From: Vicinamibacterales bacterium
GTDB lineage: Bacteria; Acidobacteriota; Vicinamibacteria; Vicinamibacterales; UBA2999
DNA length: 64,000 nucleotides
Assembly (NCBI GenBank): GCA_041659285.1
Contig: JBAZYO010000015.1
Coordinates: 62,001-126,000, forward strand
Reading direction: 5' to 3'
Part shown: in pieces, positions 19,509 through 29,800 of the stretch
Numbering within the stretch: the stretch's first letter is position 1
Layout of the letters: each line of letters opens with the position of its first letter
The notes under the pieces: model-generated
What the model saw: only the letters and a program-made list of their open reading frames with translations
Database searches by the model: none
Told to the model about the DNA's origin: nothing
Position numbers and translations under genes: made by a program

Positions 19509-22500
19509 CGGGGCCACCGTGATGGTGAAGGTCTGCGGCGCGCTGCGGTCAGACCCGCCATTCGCGACGCCCCCGTTATCCTGTGCGAATACCGTCACCG
19601 TCGCCACGCCGGTCATGTACGGCGCCGGGGTGTAGGTCAGTGTTCCGGCGCCATCAACCGCCGGCTGACCGGCGAAGAGGGCAGTGTTGGTGTTGGTGAG
19701 GCTAAAGCTCAGCGCCTGGCCGCTCTCATTCGACGGACCGGTGCTGAGCGCAGTCGCCCAGCCTGGCACGGTCTGGAGACCAGCGTTCACCCACGCCGCC
19801 TGGTTGGCGCCCTTGGTAAAGCTCGGCGCGTCATTCACGGCCGTGAGGTGGATCATGAACGTCTGGGCGGCGCTGGTGTCGGCGCCGCCGTTCAGCACGC
19901 CGCCGTCGTCGTGCAGTTGCACGGTCACCGTCGCCGAGCCGTTGGCGTTGGCCGCGGCCGTGTAGGTCAGCGTCCCGGCGGCGCTCACCGAGGGCTGGAC
20001 CGAGAACAACGCGTTGTTGCTGTTGGTGACGATGAAGTTCATCGTCTGGCCGGCTTCATCCGCCGGGCCGGCGCTGATGCCCGTGGCCCAGTTGGCCACC
20101 GTCGCCGCCGCGCTGTCTTCGAGCACGGTTTGGTCGGTGCCCTTGGTGAAGGACGGGGCGTCATTGACCAGGTTGAGCGTGATCGCGAACGTTTGCGGTG
20201 CGCTCGTGTTGGCGCCGCCAGTGGCGATGCCGCCGTTGTCGCTGAGCGACACCGTGACGGTGGCCACGCCCACGGCGTTGGGCGCCGGGTCGTAGGTGAG
20301 CGTGCCGTTGGCGCTGACCGCCGGCTGAACCACGAACAGCGCGTTGTTGTCGTTGCCGACGTTAAAGGTCAGCACCTGGCCCGCTTCATCGGCGGGGCCG
20401 GCGCTGATGGCGGCGGCCCACCCGGCGACGGTCTGCGCGCCGGTGTCCTCGAACAGCGTCTGGTCGGCGCCCTTGGTGAAGCTGGGCGCGTCGTTCACCC
20501 CGGTCACACTGATGGTGAACGTCTGTGCGGCGCTCGTATCCAGGCCGCCATTCAAGGTGCCGCCATCGTCGCGCAGCTGCACCGTGACCGTGGCCAACCC
20601 GTTGGCGTCGGCGGCCGGTGTGTAGGTCAACACCCCGCCGGCGCTTACCGCGGGTTGCACGGCGAACAGCGCGGTGTTGGTGTTGGTGACCACGAACGCC
20701 ATGGTCTGGCCGCTCTCATTGGCCGGCCCGGCGTTCATCGCCGAGCCGAGTCCGTTCACGGTCTGCGGACCGGCATCTTCCGGCACCGTCTGGTCCGAAT
20801 TCAGCTGGAAGCTCGGCACATCGTTCACCGGCACCACCGTCATAGCGACCGTGCCGGTGGCGCTGCCGCCGTGGCCGTCGCTGATGGTGTAGGTGAAGCT
20901 GTCGCTGCCGAAGTAGTTGGCGGCCGGCGTGTAGCTGACCGCCATGCCGCCGACGATCGCGACGCTGCCGTTGGCGCCCTGCGTCACGCCGGTGACGGTG
21001 AGCGTCTGGCCGGCATCCGGATCGGAGTCGTTCGACAGCACCGTAAGAGTGCTGGCGCCGCTGTCTTCGAGCACGGTGGTGCTGTCGTTGCCGGCGACCG
21101 GCACGCAGTCAACCACGATCGTGGCGGTCGCGGTGTCGAACTCCGTCGGGCTCTTGTGCAGTTCATACGTGAAGCTCGCCGTTCCGCAGAAACCCGCGGC
21201 CGGGGTGAACACGAAGGCGCCGGACGGTGCGAGAGCCACGGTTCCGCCGACGGGCGTGCCGTAGAGCACGGCGCTCAGGCTGGTGGGGCCGAGGTCGTTG
21301 GAGAGGACGCCGGCCGCCGGCACGATCAGCGCGGTCTCGTAGTTGGCGAGATACGGGCCGTCATTGAGCGCGAACAGGTCGTTGCCCGGGGTGGCCTCCA
21401 TGCCCAGGTTCCAGTGACTGGCATGCGTGGTCAGGACGGTCAGCTTCACCTTGGTGCCGTTCGACCGCTCGCTCACGCACGGATCCAGGTTCGCGGCCGG
21501 GATCGAGGTGGCTCCCAGGCAATTGGGCACGCGGACGTTGTTGCGGAAGATTTCGAACGTCTGCGCGGTCTGGCCCGCCGGAATCAGCGACATGTCGATC
21601 TCGAAGGTGAAGACGAGCGGGTTGGCCGTGGTGGCCGTGACCTCGGCGCCGGCCGGATCGGTCACCGTGATGTTCACCTGCTGGTTGAGGAACGTGTAGC
21701 CGGACGGCGACTGCGAGTCGGCGATCACGCCCTGGGCGATCGCCACGGTGGCGGCGGTGGTCGTCGTCACCGCGGTATTCAGCGGATCGCCGGCGCTGAC
21801 GCCAGTGCCGGTTGACACCGTGCCGCTGGCGACCGCCTGCGTGATCGCCTTGATGGCCACGGTCAGCGTGACCGTCTTCGGCGTCAGGCTGACCGCGTTG
21901 AAGTGGTCAACCGCGGCGTAGGTGAACGAGTCGGTGCCGAGGAAGTCCGCGTTCGGCACGTAGCTGAAGGACCCATCCGTATTCAGCGCCAAGGTGCCGT
22001 TCGACACGCCACTCACGAGCTGCACGTGCATCGGTGCGGTGTCTTCGACTTCGACGTCATGGTCGTTGGCCAGCACGCCGGGCGCCGGCACGTCGAGCGG
22101 CTGGTTCAACATGGCGTTGAACGCATCGGCCTCGGTGATCGGCGGATCATTCACCTGGTTGACCAGGATCTGGACCGTGGCGATGGTGCCGTTGTCGATG
22201 CCGTCGTACGGCCGGTAGGTGAAGACGTCCGGCCCGGCGTAGTTGGACGCCGGCGTGTAGTTGAAGGCGCCATTTGCGCCCAGGGTCAGCATGCCGTGAG
22301 CGGGCAGTGTCACCAGGACCGCCGTCAGCGCGTTGTTCTCGGCGTCGGTGTCGTTGTTCAGGATGCCCGGTGCCGGCACGACCAGCGTGGTGTCTTCGTT
22401 CACGGCGAAGAAGTCGCCGAAGCCGACCGGCGGCACGTTGCCGTCGCGCACGTCGATGGTGACGGCGGCGCTCGCGGTCAGCATGCCGTCGCTGACGACG

Positions 22501-25500
22501 TAGGTGAACGCGTCAGGTCCGAAGTAGTTGGCGACCGGCGTGTAGTTGACCGATCCGTCGGCATTGACGACCGCCGTGCCATGGGCGGGCACGGTCACGG
22601 CCACGACCCGCAGCGTATCGGCCGCGTCGGCGTCGGTGTCGTTGGCGGTCAAGCTGCCAGGCCCGGTCGGCGGGAACGTGTAGATGCCGTTCTTGGCCAC
22701 CGCCACCGAATCCGGCATGGCCACCGGGGCGCTGCTGGTGCTGATGATGATGTCTTCGAGAATCGGCGTGTTGATCGGATGGCTCGAGGCCATGTCGGCG
22801 CGGTACTGGATGTAGCGCGCGTTCAGGTTCAGCGGGCCGGGCCCGGCGACCGGGACGAACGCGCTCCACGTGCCGTCAGGCGTCGGCGAGTTGCCGGTGC
22901 GCACGCTGATGGCGAGGCTGGTGCCGGCGTCGGCCTGCGCGGTCCACTGGATGCTCTTCCAGTCAACCGCCGACGAGGCGTCGAACACGCGCGACTCGAA
23001 CGCGCCGGGGCTCGCGCTTGGTGACAGGCGCATCCAATCGACGAACACGATGCCGCCGTACGGGTTGAAGTCGCTCGCCGCGACCGGGCGCATCGGCCCG
23101 GCCAGGGTCACGGGGTGGCTCACCGCGAGCACGCCGTCAACGTAGTAATCGACGCTGGTCGGGTTCCAGTCGATGCGGTAGCGATGGAATTCGCCGAGCG
23201 GTCCCACGCCGATCGGCGTGTCGATGGCGCCGTTGCCGGTGTTGGTGCGGGCGAAGAGCATGCCGCCGCTCAGGGTGCTGAAGATCGCCCAGGGCTCCGA
23301 TGCCGACCCGAAGGTCACGGCGAAGCCGGCGTGCTGGAACGAGTCGCCGGAGAAGTTCGCGGAGAACTCGAGCGACCGGGGTGCCGTGTGGATTGCCGAC
23401 GGCGTGCTGGTCGTCGTCTCCGGCAGGCACGCGCCGTTGACGTCGGTCGCGCAGGTCGCGACCCGCGCCCCGTCAACCAGCAGGATGCCGTCGACGATGG
23501 TCGAGTAGCCGGACGGGTCCCACGGCGTTTCAATCCAGCCCTGCGGCAGGGCCGGACCGGAGAACTCGGCGGCCGCTGTCGGCGCGAGCATGACTTCGCC
23601 GTCGGCTGTCTGCGAGACGTAGGTGGTTGTGCCCGTGGTGCCCGCCGCGAAATCGCTCGAGGCGGTGTCGCGCAGTGTCGGCCCCGGCACGGTGAAGGTC
23701 GGCGGCGCCATAGTGGCCGTGTTGCCGGACGCATCGGTGGACGACACGAGCTGGTAGTAGGTCGTGTTCGGCTGCAGGCCGGTCAGGGCCACCGAGTGCT
23801 GGGTGACGAAGCTGCTCTTGGTGACGGTGACCGTGCCCGGCGGCAGGCTCGACAGGCTGGCGGTGAGGATCGCTGGATCGGTGCCGTAGTCGATGCGTGA
23901 GTTCGAGACCTCGTCGGTGGTCCAGGTCACGGTCACGCGCGAGCTGTCGATCGTGGTGGCCTTGACGGCCGAGATCACCGGCGCGGTCGAGTCCTCCAGG
24001 GTGTCGGCGAAGACCACGTCCACCCAGTAGTTGTTCGCGTTGAAGGTTTGGGTCGGGAACGCAACGCCTCCCGGACTGTAGACGCCGTTGCCGCCGACGG
24101 AGGCCGAGGAAGCCGCATGCAGCGGGGCCGCGTTGCGCGCCGTCGTGAAGTACGCCGGATCGTAGGCGTAGCCGCCATTGGGCGTGTGGTACGACGCGAC
24201 ATACGTGGTGTTGGCGGTAATCGCGACCGGCGAGCCGAAGCTCACCTGCTGCCACCCGGTGGCGGTCTCATTGGTGAACACGGCGGTCGCCAGCAGCGCG
24301 CCGCCGGCGGTCCAGAGGTTGCCGATGTGCGTGCCGGTGTTCGCCGGGCCCTTGTAGAAGCGGAGCCCGGTGATGAAGCCGTCGATGTCGCTGGTGAGCT
24401 TCACGCCGAGCTCGTACTCGCCGGAGTCGGCCGCGCTGGGGTTGAGAGGCACCACGGACGGCTTCCACAGGCTCGTGCACGGACACTCGCCGACGATCAC
24501 GTTGACCGTGATGCCGGGGCCGGCCGATTCCAGGTTGCCGGTGTCATCGACCGCCCGCACACGAAGATTGGCCGGGCCGACCGCGCCGGGCGCCCACTGA
24601 TAACTCCAGTTTGACGTGCCTTGCGCCTGGTGCCACGTCAGGCCGGCGTCGACCGACACCTCCACCGCGGCCACGGTGCCGCCACCGGTGTCGGCCGCGG
24701 TGCCACCGATCGTGATCGCCGTACCGGACTCGACCTGCGTCCCGGCCGCCGGTGAGGTGATGGTCGAAGTCGGCGCGAAGATGTCGGCGGACGCGGCGGT
24801 GGCCGCCAGTGGCCTGGTTGCGTCGGCGCCGATCTGCAGCGAGCCCGGCTGCGCCCCCATGTCCGCCAACAGGTTCACGGTCGCCTGTTGCATCGCCTGG
24901 TCCGGTGTGTGGGAAATCGGACTCTGGCCGTTGTCGTCGTGCTCCGCGTCCAATCCCCACGCCCACTGGACGGTGCTGGCGCCGAAGACGAATGCGCCGC
25001 TGTTGTGGCGGTACAGCGTCAGGTGGTGCGTGGCCGCGCCGACGCCAACGGTGGCGCCGAAGTCGATGATTCTCTCGACGGCGGGTGACGTGGTCGACGA
25101 CAGGTGCATGAGACCACCGGGCCGGAAGCCGTTGTCGAGATCCTCGCCCCACTCGTACCCCAGCGTGCCGTCAGGGAAGGTGGCCACGCCGGTGGTGAGG
25201 TTGGCGACGCGCGTGTTCCGCCAGATGCGCAGGCCGGCCATCGAGGCCGGGACGGTGATGGCGGTGGGGCCGGCGAGGTTGGAGTTGACGGTCCAGATCG
25301 CGCCGATCAATGCGTTTTCCGGCCGGCCGCCGTCGTTCGGCGGGCCGAACCGCGTGTCGCGCCAGGTGCCGGTCGCCACGTTCGGCGTGGGATCGATCTT
25401 GACCCCGGCGAGCGTGTCCTTGTAGCTGACCAGGGTGCGGTAGGCCGTGTTCGTGCCGTCGATGCTCGGTTCGTAGCGGGTCTTCCAATACACCTCGTTG

Positions 25501-26516
25501 CCGCTGAAGAAGGCCAGGCTGACGCCGGCGTCGCGCGCGGCCTCGACCCGGGCGCGCTGGTCAGCCGACCAGTACTCGTCGTGGCCCGCGGACACGAAGA
25601 CCTTGGGCTTGCCGGAGCCCGAGAGCGCCGCGCCGAGCCGATCGGTGTCGACCCCGGACCAGTACTTCACGTCATACCCATTGGCTTCGAGGAAGCGAAG
25701 CATCGGGTATTCGGCGCTGAACAGGAAGCTCTGGGGGCTGTGGCCGCGCGTGTCGATCGGCCGGTTGTAGCTGACCTTCACGGCGCGTCGCGCGCAGGAA
25801 TTGTTGTAGGCCGACCCTGCGTTGCTCATGCCGGTGCCGCCGATGTCGTCGCCGGGTGCGCAATACAGGCTGGCGCCGCCGTACTTGTTGTAGGCCTGCC
25901 ACGTGGTGTCGGCGGTCTGCATCAACAGGTCGGCCGTGCGCGCGTCGTCGCGGACCAGGAAAACGATGTGGCTCGAACCGAGCGTGCCGGTGGTGCGTGT
26001 CAATTTGGCGACGAAGACGCCGGAGGTGACGCCTGCCGAACTCCACGAGCCGGTCACGCCCCAGTTCCCGCAGTCGTAGTTGCCCGTGGCCTCATCCGCG
26101 ACGCACGCCGGCTGGTTCTGCGCCGCGGTGATCTGCTCGGGGGTGAGTGTCACTTCGGGAATCGTCGATGACGAGGAACCTACCAGGCGCGCTCCGAGCC
26201 CCTGGTAGTAGCCCAGCCGGTAGACGTCAATCGTGAATGGGCCCGCGCTCGTGATCTTGAAGTTGACGGTCTGGCCCTTGTTGACGCTCATGTCTGCCGC
26301 GAATCCCTGGATCGTGGACTCGCCCGCGCCGCCGATATCCCAGTTCGGGCTGCCGGTCAGCAGGTTCTCGGCCACGATCGGATTGGCCTGCGCCAGCAGG
26401 CCGTCGGGCCGTCCCGACCCCCGGCCGTGCAGGAGGACGATCGCGGCGATGATCCCGAGAACGAGTCGGACGGGGCGACGGGTGGCGTAGTGGCGGATCA
26501 TGGTCATGGTTGCCAT
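17286..26516 (-). CDS. Giant secreted multi-domain protein A (DMFase-beta-like, DUF4082, cadherin-like repeats)
   Basis: A protein of about 3,076 residues with a signal peptide; the chosen ATG at 26516 precedes MATMTMIRHYATRRP and the hydrophobic VRLVLGIIAAIVLL. The order from the N-terminus is: a domain resembling the C-terminal part of N,N-dimethylformamidase beta (about 30-530, with HDEYW near 311 and GNEVYWK near 339); an Ig-like domain (about 585-675); DUF4082 (about 680-835); an FN3-like domain (about 860-945); a concanavalin-like domain (about 980-1140); five cadherin-like repeats (starting near 1267, 1372, 1469, 1715 and 1805); four exact 110-residue repeats (about 1896-2335); and a duplicated C-terminal module (2336-3076). 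DUF4082 is assumed to bind carbohydrate. In N,N-dimethylformamidase an iron site uses Tyr and Glu, and the conserved motifs here could serve similarly, but the substrate is unknown. Its paralogue lies just upstream on the same strand. No anchoring signal is seen. Confidence 0.85.
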   Translation of the reverse strand: MATMTMIRHYATRRPVRLVLGIIAAIVLLHGRGSGRPDGLLAQANPIVAENLLTGSPNWDIGGAGESTIQGFAADMSVNKGQTVNFKITSAGPFTIDVYRLGYYQGLGARLVGSSSSTIPEVTLTPEQITAAQNQPACVADEATGNYDCGNWGVTGSWSSAGVTSGVFVAKLTRTTGTLGSSHIVFLVRDDARTADLLMQTADTTWQAYNKYGGASLYCAPGDDIGGTGMSNAGSAYNNSCARRAVKVSYNRPIDTRGHSPQSFLFSAEYPMLRFLEANGYDVKYWSGVDTDRLGAALSGSGKPKVFVSAGHDEYWSADQRARVEAARDAGVSLAFFSGNEVYWKTRYEPSIDGTNTAYRTLVSYKDTLAGVKIDPTPNVATGTWRDTRFGPPNDGGRPENALIGAIWTVNSNLAGPTAITVPASMAGLRIWRNTRVANLTTGVATFPDGTLGYEWGEDLDNGFRPGGLMHLSSTTSPAVERIIDFGATVGVGAATHHLTLYRHNSGAFVFGASTVQWAWGLDAEHDDNGQSPISHTPDQAMQQATVNLLADMGAQPGSLQIGADATRPLAATAASADIFAPTSTITSPAAGTQVESGTAITIGGTAADTGGGTVAAVEVSVDAGLTWHQAQGTSNWSYQWAPGAVGPANLRVRAVDDTGNLESAGPGITVNVIVGECPCTSLWKPSVVPLNPSAADSGEYELGVKLTSDIDGFITGLRFYKGPANTGTHIGNLWTAGGALLATAVFTNETATGWQQVSFGSPVAITANTTYVASYHTPNGGYAYDPAYFTTARNAAPLHAASSASVGGNGVYSPGGVAFPTQTFNANNYWVDVVFADTLEDSTAPVISAVKATTIDSSRVTVTWTTDEVSNSRIDYGTDPAILTASLSSLPPGTVTVTKSSFVTQHSVALTGLQPNTTYYQLVSSTDASGNTATMAPPTFTVPGPTLRDTASSDFAAGTTGTTTYVSQTADGEVMLAPTAAAEFSGPALPQGWIETPWDPSGYSTIVDGILLVDGARVATCATDVNGACLPETTTSTPSAIHTAPRSLEFSANFSGDSFQHAGFAVTFGSASEPWAIFSTLSGGMLFARTNTGNGAIDTPIGVGPLGEFHRYRIDWNPTSVDYYVDGVLAVSHPVTLAGPMRPVAASDFNPYGGIVFVDWMRLSPSASPGAFESRVFDASSAVDWKSIQWTAQADAGTSLAISVRTGNSPTPDGTWSAFVPVAGPGPLNLNARYIQYRADMASSHPINTPILEDIIISTSSAPVAMPDSVAVAKNGIYTFPPTGPGSLTANDTDADAADTLRVVAVTVPAHGTAVVNADGSVNYTPVANYFGPDAFTYVVSDGMLTASAAVTIDVRDGNVPPVGFGDFFAVNEDTTLVVPAPGILNNDTDAENNALTAVLVTLPAHGMLTLGANGAFNYTPASNYAGPDVFTYRPYDGIDNGTIATVQILVNQVNDPPITEADAFNAMLNQPLDVPAPGVLANDHDVEVEDTAPMHVQLVSGVSNGTLALNTDGSFSYVPNADFLGTDSFTYAAVDHFNAVSLTPKTVTLTVAIKAITQAVASGTVSTGTGVSAGDPLNTAVTTTTAATVAIAQGVIADSQSPSGYTFLNQQVNITVTDPAGAEVTATTANPLVFTFEIDMSLIPAGQTAQTFEIFRNNVRVPNCLGATSIPAANLDPCVSERSNGTKVKLTVLTTHASHWNLGMEATPGNDLFALNDGPYLANYETALIVPAAGVLSNDLGPTSLSAVLYGTPVGGTVALAPSGAFVFTPAAGFCGTASFTYELHKSPTEFDTATATIVVDCVPVAGNDSTTVLEDSGASTLTVLSNDSDPDAGQTLTVTGVTQGANGSVAIVGGMAVSYTPAANYFGSDSFTYTISDGHGGSATGTVAMTVVPVNDVPSFQLNSDQTVPEDAGPQTVNGLGSAMNAGPANESGQTMAFVVTNTNTALFAVQPAVSAGGVLTYTPAADANGLATVTVQLRDDGGTLNGGLDTSAAQTFTISVTGVNDAPSFTKGADQTLFEDTGAQTVAGWAAAISAGPADEAGQVLTFNVGNDNNALFVVQPAVSANGTLTYDPAPNAVGVATVTVSLSDNGGIATGGANTSAPQTFAITLNLVNDAPSFTKGTDQTVLEDSAAATVANWATGISAGPADEAGQTMNFIVTNSNNALFSVQPSVSAAGTLTYTAAANANGSATVTVQLHDDGGVLNGGADTSAAQTFMIHLTAVNDAPSFTKGANQAAWVNAGLQTVPGWATALSTGPSNESGQALSFSLTNTNTALFAGQPAVDGAGTLTYTPAPYMTGVATVTVFAQDNGGVANGGSDRSAPQTFTITVAPGVTATTVASSNLTSLFRVPLTFTATVATVAPSGGVATGTVTFMDGATVIGSGLLNASGVATLTTSTLAVGSHSITAVYAGTTNYLPSGSPAITQAIAPSATLNVNFSIHALQDGTSRPKVGVVPVANAIVRVYTRRDLCTNGSVVSANPKKWGVVFDGLDGPGGTDDGCPVLTVGSYRAEGVTDAAGNVAIIVPPTTITTDDDDVERRKYVVIGRSVAFNATTTPTAGDAIYAAYTVPTVSADAVRRVKLHEIRLFNGKRVPGKSLEEYGSYLAIVEPEYLEWTSDQELYPFVLVAEGDWGVTTAVEPPAGFVADYPELAALVQDNIDALQFTLTDIGSDWTSTKITYTIKHKGETRIRTSTVPMFDRRPPTATRVRVAASSTPSLFGVPVTLTATVASEDPGHGLPGGTVTFKAGDTILGSRVMNHASHGEVTFTTTDLAVGSHAITAEYEGAGSFMAATSNELALTITPSIALDVRMLVHEVQDTSAAPTVTAAPIANAEVRVYSAAGACPSAVPGSASAWARVFEAAGQSTGASDACQVMGAGSYRAIGTTDANGDVRIIVPRLPDASTAGYLVVARTDDAVEPWAGEDVRYTYGAVSAADANAPSPQVLLHQIRLANGTRVAALATAVEGAGVTIVEPAYIERGADTEHYPVIVTGAGDWSATTTIGLPAGVVAPRDALSTRSAGPTTPVQFAITGNGADWRTTTFTHSIGHDGRVTIREARVPVRDRKAPTMREQ
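19509..20828 (-). repeat. Four tandem 330-bp repeats in giant A
   Basis: Four units start at 20828, 20498, 20168 and 19838 (minus strand). Each is exactly 330 bp and encodes 110 residues beginning VNDxPSF, with a central ESGQ or EAGQ, a FxVQPxV-like strand and a closing TSAxQTF segment. They resemble cadherin- or Ig-like stalk repeats. The exact equal lengths show expansion by whole units. Confidence 0.85.
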
Positions 26517-26840
26517 CAATCTCGAGACACCGACACGGTCGGGTCCATGGGGCCACCGGCGTGCGCACGCGTACGACACGCGTCCGCTGCCAGCGGCGTC
26601 TGCTGCACGAATATTTCGAAGTGCGACTGCCACACAGCAACGACCATTCCAACTGGCTGGGTACGACAACCAGGCGCCGCGAACCGCCGGACTTACAGGA
26701 CTGGTGGGTCGGTCGCCGGTTCGCGGGGGGTTTTCGCGCGGACAGCGGGCGCGCCCCCGTGTGAGCGGGGGCGTCGTGGCCGCGGGGTAGGAGGACTTGC
26801 AGACCTTTGTCGCCTCGGGGGGCGACTCAGCCATACTGCG
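26517..26840. other. Gap between the two giant genes
   Basis: This 324-base stretch lies between the stop of giant B and the start of giant A. It holds a 7-bp GC hairpin (26752-26773, CGCCCCC arms), another 6-bp hairpin just after the giant B stop (26809-26826) and the palindrome GCGTGCGCACGC (26559-26570). Neither hairpin has a T-run, so I do not call a terminator. No convincing gene or sigma-70 promoter was seen. Confidence 0.5.
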
Positions 26841-29800
26841 TTACGGCGTCACGGGTGTGTTCATGCCCGTTTGCACTTCCGCCAGCGTCAGCGCGCGGTT
26901 GTAGATGCGAACGTCGTCGATCAGGCCCGCGAACCACTCACCCCAGATGGAATTGCCGCCGATGGTCAACGCCCGCGCGGACGTGATGATGTTGCCGGCG
27001 TAGGCGCGGGTCCTGACGAGCACGCCGTTCACATAGAGCCGGATGTTCGCACCGTCATAGGTCATGGCGACATGTGTCCAGGCATTCAGCGGCATCGTCG
27101 CCGTGCCGTTCGCCGAGCGATCGGTGCTGCCCAGGTTGACGAAGCCCGCGGGCCGCGAGGCGTTGTCGTTGGCGTAGAGGGCATATGCGAGCCCGTTGGT
27201 GGTTTCCTTCAGCACCACCGATCGCCAGCTGCCGAGCGACGACGGGCGCAGCCACGCCATCAGCGTGGTCCGCGTGACGTCAAGCGCCGCGGTGTCGGCC
27301 ACCGTGACGAGATCGTTCACGCCGTCGAACGAAAGAGCGTTCCCGTTCTTCCCGGCGGTGGACCACGTCGCGCCGGAAATCGACCCGGTCTGGCCGGCGC
27401 CGGACGCGTCGGCCGCCGTGGTGCCGCTGCCTTCGTTGAAGCCGTAGGCCGCCACCAGTCCGGGCACGAACGTGCCGTCATCGTTGGTGATCGTGGCGAT
27501 GCCCTGGGCGTCGGCGATGGTCGCATTCGCCGGCAAGCTCAGATTCACCAGGATGGTCTCGCTCGACTCGACGGCGGTCTCGCCAGTGACCGTGACCGCG
27601 ATCGGCTGTGACAGCACGCCGGGCAGGAAGGTGAGCGTGCCGGACGCCGCGGTGTAATCCGTTCCCGCGGTGGCGGTGCCGTCGGCGGTCGCGTAGGCGA
27701 CCGTCACCGTCTGCGCGCTCATCGCCGACAAGGTCACCGAGAGAGTGGCGGCCGTCGTGCCGCTCTGGCCTTCGGCCACCGCCACGTCGGTGATCGAGAT
27801 GGCCGGCAGCGAGTCGTCATTGGTGATCGTGCCCGTTGCCTGGGTCCGGGCCAGTGTGGCATTCACGGGGAGGCTGAGGTCAATAACGAACGTTTCGTTG
27901 GCCTCGTAGAGGCTGTCGCCGTTGAGCGTCACGTTGACCGTGGCGGTGGTCGCGCCGGCCGCGAACGTCGCCGTGCCAGTGGCCGCGACGTAGTCCGATC
28001 CGGCGGACGCCGTGCCGTTGGCGGTGGCGTAGGCCACCGTCACCGCCTGGCCGCTCGCGGCCGACAGCGTCAGGGTGAACGACGCGAGCTTCGTGCCGCT
28101 GTTGCCCTCGCTGATCGACAGGTCGGCAATCGTGATCGTCGGCGCGGGGTCGTCGTCGGTGATGGTGCCGCCGCCTTGCACGTCAGCCAGGGTCGCGTTG
28201 ACCGGCGCCGACAGGTTGACGACGAATGATTCATTCGCCTCGTTGAGAGTATCGCCGATGACCGAGACGGTGATCGGTGTCGCGACCTCGCCCGGCAGGA
28301 AGGTAACCGTGCCGGAGGCGGCGACGTAATCGGCGCCGGCGCCGGCCGTGCCGTTGGCGGTTGCGTATGCCACGGTGACCGTCGAACTGCTGGCGCCAGA
28401 CATCGAGACCGCAAATACGGCAGTGGCGGTGCCGGCATTACCTTCCGCCACGGACGGGTCGGTAATGGCGAGTGACGGCGTCGGGTCGTCGTCGGTGATG
28501 GCGACGTTGCCCTGGGCGTCGGCCATGGTGGCGTTGACCGGCGTGCCCAGGTTGATGACGAAGGCCTCATTGGGCTCGTCGACGGCGTCAGCGGTGACGG
28601 CAATCGTGATCGGCTGCGACGTTTCACCCGGCAGGAAGGTCACCACGCCGCTGGCCGCAACATAGTCACTCCCGGCGGTGGCACTACCGTTCGCCGTGGC
28701 GTACGACACCGTGATGGTCTGCGTGCCGGCTTCGGACAGCGAGACCGTGAGGGTGGCGTTCGTGCTCCCGCTGTCGCCTTCAGTGACCGCCGCGTCGCCG
28801 ATCGACATGGCCGGCAGGCCCTCGTCGTTGAGGATGGTGCCGGTCGCCTGGCTGTCGGCGATGGTGGCGTTGCCGGCCCCGCTCAAGTTCACGACGAACG
28901 ATTCGTTCAGCTCGAGGCCGGTGTCACCGTTGATCACGACGGTGATGGTCGTGGTGGTCGCGCCAATCGCGAAGCTCGCGGTGCCCGCGGCGGCCACGTA
29001 GTCCGATCCGGCCGAAGCCGTGCCGTCGGCGGTGGCGTAGCCGACCGACACCGCCTGGCCGCTGGCCGCTGACAGGGTGAGGGTGAACGCCGCGATCGAC
29101 GTGCCGCTGTGGCCCTCGGTCACCGACGCGTCGGCAATCGTGATCGACGGTGCCGCATCATCGTCGGTGATGGTCACCGCACCCTCCGCGTCGGCAATGG
29201 TGGCGTTGGCCGGCGCCGACAGGCTGACGACGAACGTCTCGTCGGCTTCATCAGCCGTGTCGCCGCTCACCGACAGCGCGATTGGCTGGGAGGTCACTCC
29301 TGGCGCGAAGGTGAGCGTGCCGGAGGCCGCCACGTAGTCGCTGCCGGCCGCGGCCGTCGCGTTGGCAGTGGCATAACTCAGCGTGATGGTCTGCGAGCTG
29401 GCCGCTGACAGGGTCACGGCGAGGGTCGCGGGCGCCGTGCCGGCATTGCCTTCGGCAACGGTGGCATCGGTGATCGCCAGCGACGGCTGCGGGTCGTCGT
29501 TGGTAATCGTGCCCGTGGCCTGGGCGTCGCCGAGCGTGGCGTTGGCCGGGGCGCTCAGGTTCACCACGAAGGTCTCGCCCGGTTCGTAGACCGTGTCGCC
29601 GGTCACGGTGACGTTCAGCACCACGCTGGTGGTCCCGGCCGACAGCGTGACCGTGCCGGCCGCGGCGGTGTAATCGGAGCCGGCGCTGGCCGTACCGTTG
29701 GCCGTGGCATACGCCACCGATACCGGCTGGCTGCTCGGCGCCGACAACGTGATCGTGAAGGCCGCGGTCGACGTGCCGCTCTGGCCTTCGGCGATCGTCG

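Noticed and set aside
18063..21815. Open frame of 1,250 codons on the plus strand inside giant A
   Set aside because: It is antisense to the repeat region of giant A; its own periodicity (330 bp) comes from the repeats, and the product is Arg/Gly/His-rich with no recognisable domain.
26752..26773. GC hairpin as terminator of giant B
   Set aside because: The stem is good, but no T-run follows on the minus strand and it is about 70 bases past the stop; kept only as a hairpin note.
26517..26840. c-di-GMP or other riboswitch ahead of giant A
   Set aside because: I looked for conserved aptamer cores and found no match; only short GC palindromes are present.
26427..27611. Plus-strand open frame across the gap between the giant genes
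   Set aside because: Most of it is antisense to the start of giant A and the LamG end of giant B, with Arg/Gly-rich translation and no ribosome binding site.
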